Assembly: GCF_001180185.1 (NCBI RefSeq)
Contig: NZ_CVSS01000037.1
Location: 1 to 64,000 of the forward strand
Length of the DNA stretch: 64,000 bases
Source of the DNA: Candidatus Pelagibacter communis
GTDB taxonomy: Bacteria > Pseudomonadota > Alphaproteobacteria > Pelagibacterales > Pelagibacteraceae
Reading direction: 5' to 3'
A model generated the notes under the pieces. The model saw nothing but the letters and a program-made list of their open reading frames with translations. It made no database searches and was not told the DNA's origin. This document shows positions 34,939-43,492 of the stretch, piece after piece. The translations under genes and the position numbers were made by a program. Positions within the stretch are counted from its first letter, which is position 1, and the number at the start of each line of letters is the position of its first letter.

Positions 34939-35060
34939 AAATAAATTTTATAATAATGAATATAAATAGTTCATATTTTTTTTATATATAATTTTTAGAT
35001 ATTTCCAAAGGCTCTAAAAAGAGATACTAATCTGGCAGTTTTATATTTTAATAACATTTA

Positions 35061-36746
35061 ATGAGTGAAGTTAAATCAGACATTCAAATAGCTAGAGAAG
35101 CAAAAATGAAGCCGATAAAAGATATATTGGCTGATATAAACGTACCAGATGAAAGTTCAGCTTTTAGCCCAATGGGAAGGCATATTGCGAAAATTAATCT
35201 AGATTTCATAGATAATTTAAAAAATAATAAAGATGGAAAATTGATTTTAGTAACTGCAATTACGCCTACACCGGCTGGTGAAGGTAAAACTACTACTTCT
35301 GTTGGTCTCACAGATGGGCTTAATAAAATTGGAAAAAAATCTATTGTGTGTCTGAGAGAACCAAGCCTTGGGCCATCTTTTGGATTAAAAGGAGGAGCTG
35401 CTGGAGGAGGTTATGCTCAAGTTGTTCCTATGGAACAAATTAATTTACATTTTACTGGAGATTTTCATGCAATAACCTCCGCTCATAATTTATTATCTGC
35501 TTTAATAGACAATCATATTTATTGGGGAAATAAGTTAAATATTGATGTTAGAAGAATTTCTTGGAGAAGAGTAATGGATATGAACGATAGATCTCTAAGA
35601 TCAATTATTGTTGATCTTGGAGGTGTTGCAAATGGTTATCCACGTCAGGATAGTTTTGATATCACTGTCGCTTCTGAATTAATGGCAATTTTTTGTTTAG
35701 CAAAAGACTTAAAAGATTTAGAAAACAGAATAGCAAATATAACAATAGGTTATACGCGTGATAAAAAAGCAATATTTGCAAAAGATTTAAATGCTCAAGG
35801 ACCAATGACTGTTTTATTAAAAGAGGCAATTCGACCTAATGTCACTCAAACACTAGAGAATAATCCAGCCATAATTCATGGTGGACCATTTGCAAATATT
35901 GCACATGGATGTAACTCAGTGATTGCAACAAAAGCAGGATTAAAGTTGGCAGACTATGTCGTTACAGAAGCTGGTTTTGGAGCTGATCTCGGTGCAGAAA
36001 AATTTTTGAATATTAAATGTAGAAAATCTGGGATTAAACCTGATTGTGTGGTGATTGTTGCAACGATTAGAGCTCTAAAAATGCATGGTGGACTTTTAAA
36101 AGAAGAATTAAAAAATGAAAATGTAAGTGCATTAAAAAAAGGTTTAACAAATTTAGAGAGACATATAAATAATATAAGAAAATTTGGTCTACCTGTTACA
36201 ATAGCAATAAATCATTTCATTAATGATAGTGATAAAGAGATGAAAACTTTGTTAAATTTCTGTAAAACTCAAGGAGTAAAAGCTTCCAAATGCACACACT
36301 GGTCAAATGGAAGTGAAGGAACAATAGAATTAGCAAAAAATGTGATTGAAATTTGTGAAGATAATCAAGATACATTTAAATTTTTATACGACGAAAAACT
36401 TCCATTGTTTAAGAAAATTGAAAAAATTGCACAAGAAATTTATCACGCAAGTGAGGTAGTTGCAGACACTAAAGTAAGAACGCAGTTAAGAGAGTTTGAA
36501 GAAAAAGGTTATGGAAAACTTCCAGTTTGTATTGCAAAAACACAATATAGTTTTTCAACTGATCCTAATCTTAAGGGGGCCCCTACAGGTCACGTTCTTC
36601 CGGTTAGAGAAGTTAGATTATCATCAGGAGCAGAATTTATTGTGGTGGTATGTGGAGAAATAATGACTATGCCTGGTCTACCAAGGATACCTGCTGCAGA
36701 TTCTATAAAATTGAATAAAAAAGGTGATATAGAGGGATTATTTTAA
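35061..36746 (+). CDS. fhs: Formate-tetrahydrofolate ligase
   Basis: This 561-residue ATP-dependent ligase joins formate to tetrahydrofolate, or runs in reverse to make ATP during C1 oxidation. The P-loop is [15 protein letters not shown] (68-82). [32 protein letters not shown] and [14 protein letters not shown] are signature stretches. Length is normal. It is divergent from the sarcosine oxidase operon and upstream of the trimethylamine monooxygenase gene, so it sits at the centre of C1-generating genes. It likely converts methyl groups taken from N-methyl compounds to formate and ATP. Confidence 0.96.
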   Translation: MSEVKSDIQIAREAKMKPIKDILADINVPDESSAFSPMGRHIAKINLDFIDNLKNNKDGKLILVTAITPTPAGEGKTTTSVGLTDGLNKIGKKSIVCLREPSLGPSFGLKGGAAGGGYAQVVPMEQINLHFTGDFHAITSAHNLLSALIDNHIYWGNKLNIDVRRISWRRVMDMNDRSLRSIIVDLGGVANGYPRQDSFDITVASELMAIFCLAKDLKDLENRIANITIGYTRDKKAIFAKDLNAQGPMTVLLKEAIRPNVTQTLENNPAIIHGGPFANIAHGCNSVIATKAGLKLADYVVTEAGFGADLGAEKFLNIKCRKSGIKPDCVVIVATIRALKMHGGLLKEELKNENVSALKKGLTNLERHINNIRKFGLPVTIAINHFINDSDKEMKTLLNFCKTQGVKASKCTHWSNGSEGTIELAKNVIEICEDNQDTFKFLYDEKLPLFKKIEKIAQEIYHASEVVADTKVRTQLREFEEKGYGKLPVCIAKTQYSFSTDPNLKGAPTGHVLPVREVRLSSGAEFIVVVCGEIMTMPGLPRIPAADSIKLNKKGDIEGLF

Positions 36747-36889
36747 TAAATTTAAACTATTGTAATAAATAAATTTTAAAAAAGTTACCAAAATTCAACT
36801 GAGAGTTAGTACTTTGTAAAAAATTTTTTTATTTTTTTTAAATTTTTTGTAGAATAACTTTTAATATTTTTATTATTGGAAAATACTAA

Positions 36890-38221
36890 ATGACTAAAGT
36901 AGCAATTATTGGATCAGGGCCATGCGGCTTATCAATGTTGAGAGCATTCGAGCAAGCTGAAAAAAAGGGTGAAAAAATTCCAGAAATAGTTTGTTTTGAA
37001 AAGCAAGAAAATTGGGGTGGTTTATGGAATTATAGTTGGCGAACAGGTTCCGACCAGTATGGTGATCCTGTTCCAAACAGTATGTACAGATATTTATGGT
37101 CAAATGGACCAAAAGAATGCTTAGAGTTTGCTGATTATTCTTTTGATGAACATTTTGGTTTTCCTATTCCTTCTTTTCCACCAAGAGAAGTTCTATACGA
37201 CTATATTGTTGGAAGAGTTAAGAAAGGTAAATCTAAAGATAAAATAAAGTTTAATACCAGAGTTGCAAACATTGAATATAAGAATGACAAGTTTGAATTA
37301 ATTTATCAAGATAAAGTAAGTAATGAGACGTCTAAAGAAACATTCGATTATGTGGTTGTTTCATCTGGTCATTTCTCTGTTCCTTTTATCCCTGAGTATA
37401 AAGGAATGAATTCTTTTCCTGGAAGAATAATGCATTCTCATGATTTTAGAGATGCTGAAGAATTTAGAGGTAAAGATGTAATAGTACTTGGTAGTAGTTA
37501 TTCAGCAGAGGACATTGCACTTCAATGTAACAAATATGGTGCAAAAAGTGTAACAATTGGCTACAGACATAATCCGATGGGTTTCAAATGGCCTAAAGGA
37601 ATGAAAGAAGTTCACTATCTGGACAGACTTGAAGGTAAAAAAGCTTTCTTTAAAGATGGAACTGAACAAAATGCAGATGCAATTATTTTATGCACTGGTT
37701 ATCTTCATCACTTTCCATTCATTGATGAAAACTTGAAATTAAAAACTCATAATAGATTATATCCACCAAAATTATACAAGGGTGTAGTATGGCAGGATAA
37801 TCACAAGATGATGTATCTTGGAATGCAAGATCAATTTCACACATTTAATATGTTTGACTGCCAGGCTTGGTTTGCAAGAGATGTCATCATGGGCAAAATA
37901 AAAATGCCTAGCTCTAAAGAAATTGAGTCTGATATTAATAAATGGGTTGCGATGGAAGAAAAACTTGAAAACCCAGATCAGATGATTGACTTTCAAACTG
38001 AGTATACAAAAGAGTTACATGAAATGTCTGATTATCCAAAAATTGATTTTGAATTAATCAGAACTCATTTCAAAGAATGGGAACATCATAAAGTAGAAGA
38101 TATAATGACATACAGAAATAAATCTTTCTCTTCACCAGTAACAGGATCTGTTGCACCAGTTCATCATACACCGTGGGAAACTGCGATGGACGATTCTATG
38201 AAGACTTTTTTAGATCAGTAA
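36890..38221 (+). CDS. tmm: Trimethylamine monooxygenase
   Basis: This 443-residue bacterial flavin-containing monooxygenase has the FAD loop VAIIGSGPCGLSML (4-17), the FMO signature region SSGHFSVPFIPEYKG, the NADPH loop VIVLGSSYSAEDIALQ, and CTGYLHHFPF. Size and motifs match marine Tmm, which oxidises trimethylamine to trimethylamine N-oxide. Tmm can also oxidise dimethyl sulfide. The other TMAO genes lie about 10-17 kb away in this window, which supports the assignment. It is preceded by a 143-base AT-rich gap with nothing recognised and converges on a G3P dehydrogenase gene. Confidence 0.92.
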   Translation: MTKVAIIGSGPCGLSMLRAFEQAEKKGEKIPEIVCFEKQENWGGLWNYSWRTGSDQYGDPVPNSMYRYLWSNGPKECLEFADYSFDEHFGFPIPSFPPREVLYDYIVGRVKKGKSKDKIKFNTRVANIEYKNDKFELIYQDKVSNETSKETFDYVVVSSGHFSVPFIPEYKGMNSFPGRIMHSHDFRDAEEFRGKDVIVLGSSYSAEDIALQCNKYGAKSVTIGYRHNPMGFKWPKGMKEVHYLDRLEGKKAFFKDGTEQNADAIILCTGYLHHFPFIDENLKLKTHNRLYPPKLYKGVVWQDNHKMMYLGMQDQFHTFNMFDCQAWFARDVIMGKIKMPSSKEIESDINKWVAMEEKLENPDQMIDFQTEYTKELHEMSDYPKIDFELIRTHFKEWEHHKVEDIMTYRNKSFSSPVTGSVAPVHHTPWETAMDDSMKTFLDQ

Positions 38222-38226
38222 TTTAT

Positions 38227-39258
38227 TTACTTCCAATCAATTTTGAGTTTTTCATTGTTACAAATACATTCAATCATGCTGAGTAACAATGGAAACTCTT
38301 TTTTATCAAATTCCTTTAATATCTTTGGGCCAATTGCAAAAGCTAAGTCGGCTCCTTCAACTGTGATTTCTTTCATAAATTTAGCTTTAGCATCTTTAAA
38401 AGTATGTCCTATTCCAAGATAAAAACCCATTTTACTATTTCTTCCACCAGCAGAACTTACATGTAGATCTCCTAAACCAGCTAATCCATAAGCTGTGTCT
38501 GGTTTACCATTAAGTTTTTTTGTTAAGTTTTTCATCTCTAAAACTGCTTTATAAACTAGAGAAGCAGCAGTATTTAAATAATACTTGTTTTTTATTTCAT
38601 CATTTTGATTTTCGCTACTTAAGCCCTCTGAAGCTCCTATTAACATTGAATATATGTTTTTTGTAGCAGCGCATACTTCAACACCCATAAGATCGTCTGA
38701 ATATTCTGTTGAATAATATTTTGTTGATATTATTGATCCTATTTTTTTAACAATATCTAAATTTTCATTAGCTAAAACTACACTGCTATTAATTCTATTT
38801 GCTAAACCACTTGCTAAACATGGTCCACCTACTGCTGAAATTTTTGCAGATTTAATATTTTTTTTCTCTAAAATTTTATTTAATTTTTCAGCTAGAGTCT
38901 CAAAATTATTATCGATCACAGCTAAACCTTTTGTGAGTAAAAGAATATTTGTAGAATGATTATAAAATTTAGACAACTCTTCTCCAATCCACTCTATCCC
39001 TTTTGAACTTACACCTACTACAATTAAATCAATATTTTTTTTTATTTCTTCGTCAAATTCAGAAAATTTAATAACTTTTACAGTTTCTGGGAGTTGACAT
39101 TCTAAAATAGGATGAAAATTTTTATTTGAATTAATTTCTTCTATTACTTTGTCTTCTAAATATGATCCTACTAAATAAACTTCATTTGAATTGTCTGCAC
39201 AAGGAACTGCGAAAGCTGATCCCATCGCACCCGCACCTATAATTACTACTTTGCTCAT
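38227..39258 (-). CDS. gpsA: NAD(P)-dependent glycerol-3-phosphate dehydrogenase
   Basis: This 343-residue GpsA-type dehydrogenase has the N-terminal loop VVIIGAGAMGSAFAV (3-17), GPCLASGLANR-type substrate region after SAVG, VCAATKNIYSMLIG, and GLAGLGDLHVSSAGGRNSKMG. It interconverts glycerol 3-phosphate and dihydroxyacetone phosphate. It is the last gene of the glycerol uptake operon, 5 bases after the DUF2160 gene, and no GlpD-type flavoprotein gene is present. It may therefore run in the catabolic direction on glycerol 3-phosphate made by GlpK. Confidence 0.87.
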   Translation of the reverse strand: MSKVVIIGAGAMGSAFAVPCADNSNEVYLVGSYLEDKVIEEINSNKNFHPILECQLPETVKVIKFSEFDEEIKKNIDLIVVGVSSKGIEWIGEELSKFYNHSTNILLLTKGLAVIDNNFETLAEKLNKILEKKNIKSAKISAVGGPCLASGLANRINSSVVLANENLDIVKKIGSIISTKYYSTEYSDDLMGVEVCAATKNIYSMLIGASEGLSSENQNDEIKNKYYLNTAASLVYKAVLEMKNLTKKLNGKPDTAYGLAGLGDLHVSSAGGRNSKMGFYLGIGHTFKDAKAKFMKEITVEGADLAFAIGPKILKEFDKKEFPLLLSMIECICNNEKLKIDWK

Positions 39259-39263
39259 GTGTT

Positions 39264-39629
39264 CTAAACGTACCTAAATACAAATATTGCAAAAATAAAT
39301 GATAAAATAGTAGCAATCCAAAGCATTGGGCCTATTAAACCTAACCATCCCAAATGAATGTAGGCTGAGCTCAATAATGAAATAAAGAGCCTATCTCCTC
39401 TTGTTGTGTCTAATCCTAGAACACCTCTTCTAGGACTGCCTCCAGGTTTTTTCTTTTCCCATAAAACCATTACAACAAAACACAGTATAATGAATAAGAA
39501 GAAAGCTGCGGTTTGCCAAGTCCAAGCCATCCAAGTAATAAATTCAAAATCAAAAAAACCTTTTTTTTGAGTTTCAGCAACGGACCCCCAAGTATTTGTG
39601 TCGGAAGCAAATGAATTAGTAAATATCAT
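39264..39629 (-). CDS. glpU: DUF2160 membrane protein of glycerol ABC transporter
   Basis: This 121-residue protein has three or so transmembrane helices. The linker WEKKKPGGSPRRGVLGLDTTRGDRLFIS is the DUF2160 signature found with the rhizobial glycerol transporter GlpSTPQUV. Its exact part in transport is not known. An N-terminal stretch (NTWGSVAETQKKGFFDFEF) precedes the first helix. It overlaps the glpQ stop by four bases. The neighbours are permeases and ATPases of the same transporter. Confidence 0.85.
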   Translation of the reverse strand: MIFTNSFASDTNTWGSVAETQKKGFFDFEFITWMAWTWQTAAFFLFIILCFVVMVLWEKKKPGGSPRRGVLGLDTTRGDRLFISLLSSAYIHLGWLGLIGPMLWIATILSFIFAIFVFRYV

Positions 39630-40426
39630 ACCCTACCTAAAGCAAATCCTTTCGCAATATAATTCCTTACGAAATAAATTACTATTGCGCCTGGAATAAT
39701 TGTTAAGCTACCAGCTGCAGCCAATAGTCCAAGTTCATACCCTGATGTACTGGCGGTTCTCGTCATTGTAGCAGCGATTGGTTTAGCTGCAACAGCAGTT
39801 AAAGTTTTAGCTAGTAATAATTCAACCCATGAGAACATAAAACAAAAAAACATTGTAATTCCTATTCCTGCAGTAATTGTTGGAATAAATATCTTAAAGA
39901 AAAATTTAGTAAATGAATATCCATCAACATAAGCAGTTTCATCTAATTCTTTTGGTACTGCTGACATAAACCCTTCTAAAATCCAAACAGCTAAAGGAAT
40001 GTTAAATAGACAATGCGATAAGGCTACAGCTACGTGTGTATCAAACAAATTTACTGAAGAATAAAATTGAAAGAATGGTAGTGCAAAAACTGCTGGTGGT
40101 GCCATTCGATTTGTTAGCAGCCAAAAAAATAAATGTTTATCACCTAAAAATTTATATCTTGAAAAAGCATAAGCAGCTGGCAATGCAGCTGCAACCGAAA
40201 TAATAGTATTTAAAACTACATAATAAATTGAATTTAAATAGCCAGTGTACCAAGTGCTATCTGTAAATATTTTTTTATAGTTTTCTAATGTAAACTCTTG
40301 AGGCCACAATGTGTAAGTATTTATAATCTCAGTTGTGGTCTTAAATGACATGTTTAATAACCAATATATTGGTAACATTAAAAAAATAATATAAATCGTT
40401 GGTACTAACCACTTAACTTTTTTCAT
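39626..40426 (-). CDS. glpQ: Glycerol ABC transporter permease
   Basis: This 266-residue inner-membrane permease of the carbohydrate-uptake type has six hydrophobic segments. The ATPase-contacting loop DETAYVDGYSFTKFFFKIFIP is clear. It would form the channel with GlpP. It overlaps glpP upstream and the DUF2160 gene downstream by four bases each. Substrate assignment to glycerol rests on the gene set (GlpK, DUF2160 and the long SBP), which matches the described rhizobial system. Confidence 0.87.
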   Translation of the reverse strand: MKKVKWLVPTIYIIFLMLPIYWLLNMSFKTTTEIINTYTLWPQEFTLENYKKIFTDSTWYTGYLNSIYYVVLNTIISVAAALPAAYAFSRYKFLGDKHLFFWLLTNRMAPPAVFALPFFQFYSSVNLFDTHVAVALSHCLFNIPLAVWILEGFMSAVPKELDETAYVDGYSFTKFFFKIFIPTITAGIGITMFFCFMFSWVELLLAKTLTAVAAKPIAATMTRTASTSGYELGLLAAAGSLTIIPGAIVIYFVRNYIAKGFALGRV

Positions 40427-41289
40427 AACTGACTCTCATTTTTCATCATTAAATTATAAAAAACCCAACAAACTGTAAGAACAATAAAAAAATATATTAA
40501 TGACATTGCTGCTGCTGGTCCTAAATCAAATTGCCCTAATGCCATTTTAACTAAATCAATAGATAAGAAAGCTGTTGCATTTCCTGGTCCTCCCCCAGTT
40601 AAAACAAAAGGCTCAGTATATATCATAAAACTGTCCATAAACCTTAGAAGGATTGCAATAGTTAAAACTTTTTTCATCTTAGGTAATTCTATGTGTCTAA
40701 ATACAGCCCATCTTGTTGCGCCATCAATTTCGGCTGCTTGATAATAAGCAGGTTGAATAGATCTCAATCCTGCATAAGAAAGTAAAACAACCAATGAAGT
40801 CCAGTGCCAAACATCCATTAATATAGTGGTAAACCAAGCGTCACCACTTTGTTGCGTAAAATTATAATCAAAACCCATTGCATTTAATGAGTGACCTAAA
40901 AAACCAATATCTGGAAGCGCAAAAATATTCCACATTGCTCCAACTACATTCCAAGGAATTAATAGTGGCATAGACATTAAAACTAAACAAATTGGAACTC
41001 CAATTCCCTCTTTTGGCATATTCAATGCTATAAAAATTCCTAAAGGTATCTGAATAACTAAAATAATTAACGTAAATAAAACTTGTCTACCTAAAGCAGC
41101 ATGAAATCTTTCAGAAATTAAAATTTGTTTGAACCATCTTGTTCCTTCCCACATAAAGACATTGTTTCCAAAAGTTTCTTGAAAAGCATAATTAACAACT
41201 GTCATCAATGGAATGATTGCATTAAATGCAACAAGGACAAAAACAGGTACAACAAAGAACCAGGCTTTTTGATTTACAGTTTTATTCAT
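40423..41289 (-). CDS. glpP: Glycerol ABC transporter permease
   Basis: This 288-residue permease has six hydrophobic segments, an N-terminal helix (AWFFVVPVFVLVAFNAIIPL), and the loop QAAEIDGATRWAVFRHIELP for ATPase contact. It pairs with GlpQ. The start overlaps the glpT stop by one base (TAATG at 41291-41287). Length and layout are those of MalF/UgpA-like permeases without extra periplasmic domain. Confidence 0.87.
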   Translation of the reverse strand: MNKTVNQKAWFFVVPVFVLVAFNAIIPLMTVVNYAFQETFGNNVFMWEGTRWFKQILISERFHAALGRQVLFTLIILVIQIPLGIFIALNMPKEGIGVPICLVLMSMPLLIPWNVVGAMWNIFALPDIGFLGHSLNAMGFDYNFTQQSGDAWFTTILMDVWHWTSLVVLLSYAGLRSIQPAYYQAAEIDGATRWAVFRHIELPKMKKVLTIAILLRFMDSFMIYTEPFVLTGGGPGNATAFLSIDLVKMALGQFDLGPAAAMSLIYFFIVLTVCWVFYNLMMKNESQL

Positions 41290-42356
41290 TAATCTACTAT
41301 CCAGTTGTCTCCATACACATAAGTGTATTCTTTTTTGAATGTTAAGAAAGCTGAGCCTTCTGGTATTTTTTCTGAAGCTTTAGTAATTAATTTTATTTTT
41401 CCACTATCACTTTCAGTTTCTATGATCTTGTTTTTTCCAATGTTACTCACGTTAAGTATTTTTACTGGTAAGCCTTCGTTGTTAAATGAAATAAACTCAG
41501 GTCTCACACCAATTTCCATTTTAGAAAAATTAGCATTATCTATTTTTAAATTTGAAGTCTTAATTTTTGTTCCATTAACAACGACTAAACCTTTGTCGAT
41601 TTCACATGGAAGAATATTCATCCCCGGAGAACCTATAAAATGACCTACAAAAGTGTGCTTAGGTTTTTCAAACAATTCCACTGGTGTTCCTGTTTGGACT
41701 ATTTGACCTTCATGCATAACAACTACTTGATCAGCAAAAGTTAAGGCTTCTGTTTGATCATGAGTAACATAAATCATGGTTCTCTTAATTTTTTGATGAA
41801 GCTCTTTTAGTTTTGATCGTAATACCCATTTCAAATGAGGATCAATAACAGTTAAAGGTTCATCAAACATTATTACATTTACATCCGATCTAACCAATCC
41901 CCTTCCAAGTGATATTTTTTGTTTTCCATCGGCTGTTAAGCCTGAAGCTCTATTATGTAATGTTGAAGTAAGTTCCAACATTTCAGCAATCTCATTAACT
42001 TTTCTTTTTATCTCTTCATCTGGAATTTTTCTATTTCTTAGTGGGAACGCTAAATTTTCAAAAACAGTCATAGTGTCATAGATCACGGGGAACTGAAATA
42101 TTTGAGCTATATTTCTTTCTACAGGATTTTTTTCAGTAATATCTTCATCATTAAATAGAATTTGTCCTCGAGTGGGAATAATTAATCCTGAAATAATATT
42201 AAGCAATGTTGTCTTTCCACATCCAGAAGGTCCAAGTAAAGCATATGCTCCTCCATCCTCCCAATCAATATTTACATTTCTAATTGCCCAATCTTCATCT
42301 TTACTTTGTTTTTGTAAATAACTATGGCTTAATTCATTTAAAGTTATTTTAGACAT
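41289..42356 (-). CDS. glpT: Glycerol ABC transporter ATPase with degenerate C-loop
   Basis: I start at the internal ATG (355 residues) that overlaps the glpS stop by 8 bases; a longer frame would add 16 residues inside glpS. Walker A is GPSGCGKTT (42-50), Walker B is VIMFDEP (161-167) and the switch histidine is H199. The C-loop, however, reads LTADGKQK (140-147) where active ATPases have LSGGQQQR. The partner GlpS has the opposite defect, so the heterodimer probably has one canonical and one degenerate ATP site. The TOBE-like tail follows residue 230. Confidence 0.87.
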   Translation of the reverse strand: MSKITLNELSHSYLQKQSKDEDWAIRNVNIDWEDGGAYALLGPSGCGKTTLLNIISGLIIPTRGQILFNDEDITEKNPVERNIAQIFQFPVIYDTMTVFENLAFPLRNRKIPDEEIKRKVNEIAEMLELTSTLHNRASGLTADGKQKISLGRGLVRSDVNVIMFDEPLTVIDPHLKWVLRSKLKELHQKIKRTMIYVTHDQTEALTFADQVVVMHEGQIVQTGTPVELFEKPKHTFVGHFIGSPGMNILPCEIDKGLVVVNGTKIKTSNLKIDNANFSKMEIGVRPEFISFNNEGLPVKILNVSNIGKNKIIETESDSGKIKLITKASEKIPEGSAFLTFKKEYTYVYGDNWIVD

Positions 42357-43413
42357 TTCCCACCAATCTATTATTGCTGTCGAAATATAAAAATTCATCA
42401 GCATTCATGAAAAGTTTTGTATTTTCGCCCACATCTTTTTGATGAATTCCCTCTGACAATGATACCCAATTTAAATCCCCATTGTTAAAATGAATCATGC
42501 TTTCAGATCCACTCAGTTCTGAAATGATTACCTTTCCATTAATTTCTATAGAATTATTGCCTTCTTTATATGTGGTAATATTATGAGGTCTAATTCCTAC
42601 TTTATAATTTCCATCTTTAAGATTTAAATTTGTTTTCCAGCTAACTTTATCTGATAATAATGAACAAGTTTCTCCTTTTTTGCTTATATCCGCAATATTC
42701 ATAGGTGGATCACTAAATACTTTTGCTGAATCTAAATTATTTGGTTTGTTGTATACATCTAAAGTTTTACCATGTTGAATTACTTTTCCTTCTAAAAGTG
42801 TTGCTGTGTAACCGCCAATTAATAAGGCATCCGATGGTTCTGTAGTTGCATAAACCACAATACAATCTCTATCTTTAAATAATTTTGGTAATTCTTCTCT
42901 TAGCTCTTCTCTTAATTTAAAATCTAAATTAGCTAAAGGTTCATCTAGCAAAATTAGATCAGAGTCTTTTACTAAAGCTCTAGCCAATGCTGTTCTTTGT
43001 TGTTGACCTCCAGATAATTCCATTGGTTTTTTAGATAACATTGGAGTAAGTTTTAATAAGTCCGCAACTTTGCCAACTCTTTGATCTATCTCACTTTTTT
43101 CTATACCAATAATTTTTAGTGGTGAAGCAATGTTTTCGTAAACTGTAAAATTTGGATAATTTATAAACTGCTGATAAACCATCGAAACATTTCTTTTTTG
43201 GACTTTCACACCAGTTACATTTTTGTCATTAAAGTAAATCTCACCTGATGTTGGCTTATCTAATCCAGCCATTAGTTGCATTAAAGTTGTTTTTCCAGCT
43301 AGAGTGGAGCCAAGCAAAACATTAATTGTATTTTTTTCAAATTTAAGGTCAGTTGTGTAAATATGAGTTTCTTCACCAATTTTTTTTTCAATACCTTTAA
43401 GCTCTAAACTCAT
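42349..43413 (-). CDS. glpS: Glycerol ABC transporter ATPase lacking the switch histidine
   Basis: This 354-residue ABC ATPase has Walker A GSTLAGKTT (35-43), Q-loop YQQF, a canonical C-loop LSGGQQQR (133-140), and Walker B LILLDEP (153-159). In the switch region VVYATTEPSDA the usual histidine of YVTHD is threonine (T191). Its Walker site would pair with the degenerate C-loop of GlpT, giving a weak site, while its own good C-loop would complete the GlpT site. It follows an internal terminator after the SBP gene. Confidence 0.87.
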   Translation of the reverse strand: MSLELKGIEKKIGEETHIYTTDLKFEKNTINVLLGSTLAGKTTLMQLMAGLDKPTSGEIYFNDKNVTGVKVQKRNVSMVYQQFINYPNFTVYENIASPLKIIGIEKSEIDQRVGKVADLLKLTPMLSKKPMELSGGQQQRTALARALVKDSDLILLDEPLANLDFKLREELREELPKLFKDRDCIVVYATTEPSDALLIGGYTATLLEGKVIQHGKTLDVYNKPNNLDSAKVFSDPPMNIADISKKGETCSLLSDKVSWKTNLNLKDGNYKVGIRPHNITTYKEGNNSIEINGKVIISELSGSESMIHFNNGDLNWVSLSEGIHQKDVGENTKLFMNADEFLYFDSNNRLVGNV

Positions 43414-43432
43414 AAAAATTTATTTGTGAATT

Positions 43433-43466
43433 AAAAAAACAAAGAGGGGTAATTAAACCCCTCTTT
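43433..43466 (-). terminator. Internal terminator between SBP and ATPase genes
   Basis: On the minus strand AAAGAGGGG (43466-43458), an 8-base loop and CCCCTCTTT (43449-43441) form a perfect 9-base-pair stem, followed by G and seven T residues. It lies about 27 bases after the binding-protein stop and about 20 bases before glpS. It should let most transcripts stop after the SBP gene and a fraction continue, setting SBP above the membrane subunits. Confidence 0.85.
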
Positions 43467-43492
43467 GAAAAGATTTTATTTACAACGTAAAA

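Noticed and set aside
34939-35060. Glycine or folate riboswitch between soxB and fhs
   Set aside because: A short CTCTAAAAAGAG hairpin is present, but I found no conserved core of known glycine, THF or SAM riboswitches on either strand.
36747-36889. tRNA or small RNA upstream of tmm
   Set aside because: The gap is nearly pure A/T with only a 4-base AACT/AGTT stem. No cloverleaf or conserved RNA pattern is visible.
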